NCBI GenBank assembly: GCA_028023455.1
Contig: JAQFVV010013358.1
Location: forward strand, 62,001 to 126,000
Direction: 5' to 3'
From: Epiperipatus broadwayi
Taxonomy: Eukaryota > Onychophora > Udeonychophora > Euonychophora > Peripatidae
Length of the DNA: 64,000 nt
The notes below the pieces were generated by a model, which was not told where the DNA came from, made no database searches, and saw nothing but the letters and a program-made list of their open reading frames with translations. The position numbers and the translations under genes are program-made. Below, in pieces: positions 59,090-64,000 of the stretch. The first letter of the stretch is position 1, and each line of letters opens with the position of its first letter.

Positions 59090-60736
59090 TGATGTGGTAT
59101 TGTTAAAAGAAGATAAAGGTGGATGGTTTGTATTGTTAAATAATATTGATTTTAAAAGAAAAGTTTCTTTGTAATTAAATAATGGAAAATATGCTATTTT
59201 AGATTCTGATCCTGGTAAAAAAATAAAATCTAAATTAATTAAGATTATGAAGGTTATGGAAAATAAAAAGATTTTTGATAAGGCTACTTATTTAAATTGT
59301 TACTTTAGTAATTATGTGGCTCCAAAGGTTTTCTTTAATTTGAAGTCTCATAAAGATAATTTTCCTTTAAGATGTATTTTTGATTTTACAGGTGGAATTG
59401 TTGATAAAATATCAAAATTTATTATAAGATATTTGAAGGATTATATAAGATTGGGTCAATTTTGTGTTTCTTCTTCTTTAGAAGCTTTTAAGAAAATAAA
59501 TGGTTTTGTTTTGGATGATGATTGTGTTTTTGGTAGTTTAGACATTGAAAATATGTACCAATCGGTTAATAGACTAAAAAGTATTGATGTTTTTTTTCAA
59601 TTTTAAAAAAAATAGAATGTTTTTCTGCAAATAAGATTAAGGTTTTTCATGATTTGTTTTTGCTGTTAGAGGATTCAATGTATTTTATGTCTAATGATGT
59701 GTTTTATAAGATTAGAGAAGGTTGGGTTATTGTTATGTCATTTCTCCATTGATGTGTGCTGTCTATATTGATTATTTGAAGTGTAGTGTTATTAATATGT
59801 TTTCATGTTCTATTAAATTATTTGTTAAGTATGTTTGATGATTGTTTGTTTGTTATTCAGAAAGAGAAATTAGAAGACTTTTTATGTGGAGTGAGTGGTT
59901 TTGATTCTAGTATTATGTTTACAATTGAGGGGGGTGTTTTTGATTTTGTAAAATTAAAGTTTTTAGATTTAAATGTTGAGAAGGTTAATGATGTTTTGTT
60001 TTGTAGTCATTTTATAAAACCTAAAAATTTGAGAAATATGATTAGGCCTGATAGTTATCAGCCTTTTATACTTAAGAAAATGTCTTTATTGAATTTTTGT
60101 TGTCGGAATAGAAGGCTTAATAATTTTAATAATGATGCTGATATTCAAAGAAGTCAATTTGCTGCTGAATATGTAGAATTGGGTTATAATCATGATTTTA
60201 TTAAAAAAGTGGTATTTAATAATAATGTTTATAGTCGTGATTTGGATGATAAGAATTTTGTTGGTAAGGGTGATGATTATATGTCTTTACCATTTAAAGC
60301 ATCAATATATAATTTGGTTTATAGGAATAGTCATTTGTTAGGTGGAATGAAGGTTGCATGGAGGAAAGGTTCTGATTTGAATTCATTATTTAATGGTTCA
60401 AAGCAGTCTATTGATAGTAGGTCTATTCCTGGTATTGTTTATAAAATTCCATGTAGTTGTGGTAAATTTTATGTAGGCCAGAGTAAATTTAGCCTTAATA
60501 AAAGGGTTAAGGTTCATATAAGTAGAGTTAAACATAGGTATCTTAACTCAGCTTTATATATTCATGAATTAAATACAGGTCATAGAATATTGTTTGACAA
60601 TGCTTCGGTTATTTTTTATAAAAAGTATGAGTTAAAAAGAATAAAGGAGACTTTGATGATAAAACTCCTTGATTCTGAGGCTATCAATCTTATGAAGACT
60701 TCTTTTGATATTAAGGGAAGGTGGGACTTGAAATGA
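59029..60736 (+). pseudogene. PLE2 main arm: 5'-truncated RT-GIY-YIG
   Basis: Coding starts mid-protein (KRLKANDVVLL) and continues through 59247-59606 with PLRCIFDFTGG and FGSLDIENMYQSVN (RT motif A). A frameshift follows near 59600. The YVDD motif is broken by an extra T in KYV at about 59833. From 59786 to 60736 one frame holds VKLKFLDLNV, the linker, WRKGSDLNSLFNGSKQ, GIVYKIPCSCGKFYVGQ and the C-terminal DIKGRWDLK. The GIY-YIG part is intact and the RT is dead. Confidence 0.88.
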
Positions 60737-60771
60737 ATTATGGGAAAGTTTGTTGGTTTGTATATATATAT

Positions 60772-61370
60772 TGTGCCCTTTTCTATAGATCAATGATGGT
60801 TATAAATGGTCAATTACTAAAAAAAAATTTAAAATTAATATTATATAGTATTTAATATTATAAATTATAAATAAGCAATAAAGGGTTAATGTAGTATATT
60901 TAATAATAAGTATTGTGATGGTGAGGATTGCATCTAGTTCTATATTTTTCTAAATTATTTTTCAAAATTTTATATAATCATTTTAAATGATATAAGTAGC
61001 AAATTTATTAATACAGATAAAACTAGACTAAACACCGGAAATGTCTATGTGACTGTCTGGAATATTTTATGTATAAGCACCAGTTTAAATTAATACAAAT
61101 AATTAAAATATTTAAATAGTATATTATGGAACTGGATGGAATTGTCACACATTATAATAAAAAATAAGATTATACATCTTTATTAGTTATTGTTTCAAAA
61201 TTATTTTAAAAGTAATTAAATTGTAATAGATAATAATTAATTTAAAAATAATAATAGGTTAATATTTAAGTCTATTACGTCATCATTTTAAAACTTTAGA
61301 AAATGTTTACAAACCAAAGTAGGGAGTGACCAATAAAAAGATAGATTTTGGCAGACAAGAGAAATCGCGC
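60772..61370. other. AT-rich sequence, nothing recognised
   Basis: No frame, hairpin or repeat boundary supported. CpG frequency rises toward the end of the interval. Confidence 0.4.
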
Positions 61371-61376
61371 CAATTA

Positions 61377-61423
61377 ATTGTATAAACTAGGAGAACAAAA
61401 ATGTGTTGACTCCAGAGCAGAGG
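61377..61423 (+). promoter_or_regulatory. Possible TATA-type promoter and first donor site
   Basis: TATAAAC follows GCGCCAATTAATTG at about 61380, and about 40 bases on is CAGAGGTAAAAT, a plausible 5' splice site. With CpG-containing DNA continuing to about 62.7 kb, this could be the start of a small host gene. No initiator stands out. Confidence 0.25.
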
Positions 61424-61648
61424 TAAAATTTTAAGCTCTTTAAAATTTCTTTCTTTCTTCAATTATTAGTCAATTTTATTAGAATTTTTAATAAATATCT
61501 TTGAAAGAAACTAACTAACATTTTAAAATCTTTCGAAGCGAATCTAAGAATAAAATTTTAAAAAAAGTTCTCATAATAATGTTTCACTAACTCCACAGTT
61601 ACCTGCCAGTGGATTCTATTAAAATATAATCTGAATTTTCAATAAAAA

Positions 61649-61864
61649 ATGGATGGATTCTTAAAACCAAGTTATAAATTTTGTAATATTTCAAAAATGT
61701 TAACGTTGTTCATTGATATAGTTTGTATAGCGTATTACTATGAAAACTGCTTTAGTGCGTGTAAAATTAATGAAAGGACATTGTGCGCAAAGTTAATGAA
61801 TATAATGAAAAATAAAAATAAATATTATTCGTGTAAAAATAAATGGACAAAAAGATTTTTATGA
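61649..61864 (+). CDS. Unrecognised 71-codon open frame
   Basis: The ATG sits in AAAAATGG context and opens MDGFLKPSYKFCNISK, ending KNKWTKRFL before a stop. It has six scattered Cys residues and is basic at the end. Possible 3' splice sites (CCACAG and TGCCAG) lie upstream at about 61600-61611. No family is recognised. It could be an exon of a gene that also includes 62495-62717, or chance. Confidence 0.2.
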   Translation: MDGFLKPSYKFCNISKMLTLFIDIVCIAYYYENCFSACKINERTLCAKLMNIMKNKNKYYSCKNKWTKRFL

Positions 61865-62469
61865 ATTACTTTCTTTAAGATGACCTGAGCAATTACTCTA
61901 GAAATAGTTAAAGATCAAAAATGTCGTATATAAAATAATAATGAATAAAAGTGAAATTACCAAGGAAATTACTTGCCTGAAGAAGAAGAAGAAAAAAAAT
62001 AGTTTACAGAGAAATAAATATAAAATATTGGATCCATGGAAAAACGCAATTTGGTACCGTAATGATATAAATACTTGTAGTTCTGCTAGAAATAAAGATG
62101 CATCAACGCGCCGAGGTAATATTCGCCCGAACATTAAAAACTTCGTGGGATAACTAAATAAATATTTTTAATAATTTTGAATTAAACATTGAAACTAAAG
62201 ATCGTCTAAACAGTTAACTAAATGAACTAATTTATTTTAAAACTTTAATAATCAGAAAGGAGAACATTCGGATAAAAGAAGAAATAATAAATATTAGGGG
62301 ACTAACCAAGATTTACCGCCAGAAAAATATGTGATTATGGTTTAAATTATTTTCTTTATTAATCTAAGTTAAACATTGAGTTTAGATAGCAATAGGGAAA
62401 CAAATACATTAATTTGCAATATAACATTATATAAAATAATATGTTTTTTTTTTTGATTTTGAATGTTCA

Positions 62470-62717
62470 AATAAAATTGTATGTGTGTGGAAATTTTGTA
62501 TGTTTGCGATGCTCGAGGAGAAAGAAACCCACTACGAACTCTAATAGGAAGGTAAAAGATTATTTTGGTACATTTTATGGTTATTAATGATATAATGTAT
62601 GTTTTATTTATTTAGATCAGCTGTGAATCGAATGAATGTAATGAAAAGTTTTATTGTTATAGTTATTGTAAAACGCATTTTGAAAAAAACAACACTCTAA
62701 AACACTTTGAGATGTAA
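62470..62717 (+). CDS. Two-exon Cys-rich C-terminus, zinc-ribbon-like
   Basis: The frame in exon a (about 62470-62551) reads YVCGNFVCLRCSRRKK and ends AGGAAG before GTAAAAG. A 64-base intron (62552-62615) ends TATTTAG. Exon b continues in phase: ISCESNECNEKFYCYSYC then KTHFEKN, ending with TAA at 62715-62717. The spacing CX2C ... CX4C ... CX5C, CX3C resembles the C-terminal zinc ribbon of piggyBac-type transposases and domesticated relatives. No DDE transposase domain is visible upstream and the start is undefined. The clean junction in a conserved-looking Cys pattern is the best host-exon or domesticated-transposon candidate in the window. Confidence 0.4.
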
Positions 62718-64000
62718 TTAGATTTTTAAAAATATGCATAAGACAATCATTTAATGTATTATTAATATAGTTCAATATAACCAATGGTTATGTCATATTT
62801 TCTGTTAATTTTTCCGATTAGGATATTTAAGTGTTATTTAATAAAACGTAGATGTCGAACCTACAGTGTAATAAAGCAAGGCAAATTGTTCTTATAGAAT
62901 AGGGGAATGTTTTTATATTAGTGAATTTTGTTTATTGTTTTAAAAGGTAGTTAGTTTTATCGATGTTGGATACAGTGAAAATCTTGAGAGATAGTTTGGA
63001 TAGTGACTTGGTAGTACATGGAGATTCGGAAACCAAGATGATGTATTAAAAAACTAGGATGCTACAGGGAATGGAATTATAAGTAGTTTTAGATGGTAAT
63101 CAGCGTAGTTAACAAAGCCCTACGACTGTTACACATGTTGTCATGGACAGTGTTATTTTTATCTTTCTTGTGAATCTTATTAGATGTTTGGTAAAGCTGA
63201 ATAAATAGCTGCCACATCGTGCTTATCGTCAGGGTTATCAGACAAGGAATGTCGGCCCTATCCACACTGTTCCATACATTTTGAAGTATATATTTTGATG
63301 AGTTATTTATCTATCTTCCCAATATCCTATACATCTTTCGCTATCTTTATCTGTATTTCTTGCAACTACATCGTTATTTGATAAGTCTATTGAAAAGAAA
63401 CAATAGATATTTTAGAATGTATGTCATGCTGTTATTTGAAATAAGAATAGTTAGGTATTAACAAAGAGTAGATTATGATTATTGAAAAAAGATGCATATA
63501 TCCTAAGAAAGGAAGGAGTCAGAGAATTATTTTAATTTTAAGAAATGAACTATAATTTGATAAAAATATACCCAAATAGAAATATACAAAAATATTAAAA
63601 AATGATTTAACGTGTTCTTATTGTTGATTATATTTAAAAATATAAGTATTGCATATTTAAAGAATATAATAACATTCGATGATTATAATATATGTTAAAC
63701 TGAAACAGGAAATAATTAAGCCCGTGTTATGGCATTATACATGAGTATGGCTTATGAATAAATGTATTAGAGTTTACGAGCATTAGATAACAAACGTAAT
63801 AGGTAGTAATAATATTTGCACAATATGCAAAGTGACTTATATAGAGTTATAAGAAAATGTAATTTTTTTTAAGAGGAAAAAACCATATTGATTGTAAATT
63901 TATAATGTTTATAAAGGATGTTTATCCACATATATAACTTATAATACTGTAATGTTAATATTAAAAGGTAAAGAATAGTATTACCCATAAAATAGTTAAA
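62718..64000. other. AT-rich sequence, nothing recognised
   Basis: CpG-containing and slightly more complex up to about 63.4 kb (for example around 63010-63250), then A/T-rich. No frame with motifs. It could be the 3' flank or an intron of a gene extending beyond the window. Confidence 0.35.

Overview
This is an animal nuclear genome window with very high A+T (about three quarters by eye). It has no bacterial-style gene organisation and no confident multi-exon host gene. Recognisable sequence is dominated by transposable elements: three Penelope-like elements (PLEs, RT plus GIY-YIG endonuclease), a full-length RTE-type non-LTR retrotransposon, two nested Ty3/gypsy LTR retrotransposons, a miniature LTR element (TRIM), hAT DNA transposon remnants, MITEs/foldbacks and tRNA-like SINE pieces. 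The set is metazoan, but I cannot name a phylum. (TA)n microsatellites are common and often mark element edges.

Layout. 1-6.4 kb: mostly unassigned AT-rich DNA, a tRNA-like body (2112-2194) and a consensus hammerhead ribozyme candidate (5109-5160). 6.46-6.92 kb: a foldback enclosing a tRNA-like segment. 7.03-8.28 kb: two direct ~400-bp units and one inverted unit, each with the same hammerhead ribozyme, interpreted as a retrozyme array. 11.17-13.9 kb: PLE1. 13.92-17.27 kb: RTE with an open 985-residue frame on the minus strand. 17.4-23.3, 30.7-33.6 and 48.5-58.1 kb: degenerate copies of one multi-kb repeat, head-to-tail in the last interval, with coiled-coil and gag-like coding remnants beside splice-like sites. 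24.6-26.3 kb: CpG-retaining DNA with a well-spaced TATA/Inr pair. 33.7-47.0 kb: PLE3 disrupted by a hAT element and by a plus-strand gypsy element. That gypsy element carries a TRIM in its 5' LTR and a minus-strand gypsy element in its gag. 58.2-60.8 kb: PLE2. 61.3-62.7 kb: CpG-retaining DNA with a two-exon Cys-rich reading frame.

How it fits together. All three PLEs have the same odd form: a minus-oriented partial copy placed left of a plus-oriented copy. The retrozyme array also mixes direct and inverted units between TA tracts. Hammerhead-like cores (CUGANGA, stem II, GAAA) occur at about ten places, in the retrozyme, next to PLE 3' ends and in the loops of foldbacks. Two PLE 3' regions share a variant core in which the C3-G8 pair appears as U3-A8. 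The simplest reading is one ribozyme-bearing PLE lineage together with non-autonomous RNAs it mobilises. That reading is inference; the motifs and arm layouts are read directly from the sequence.
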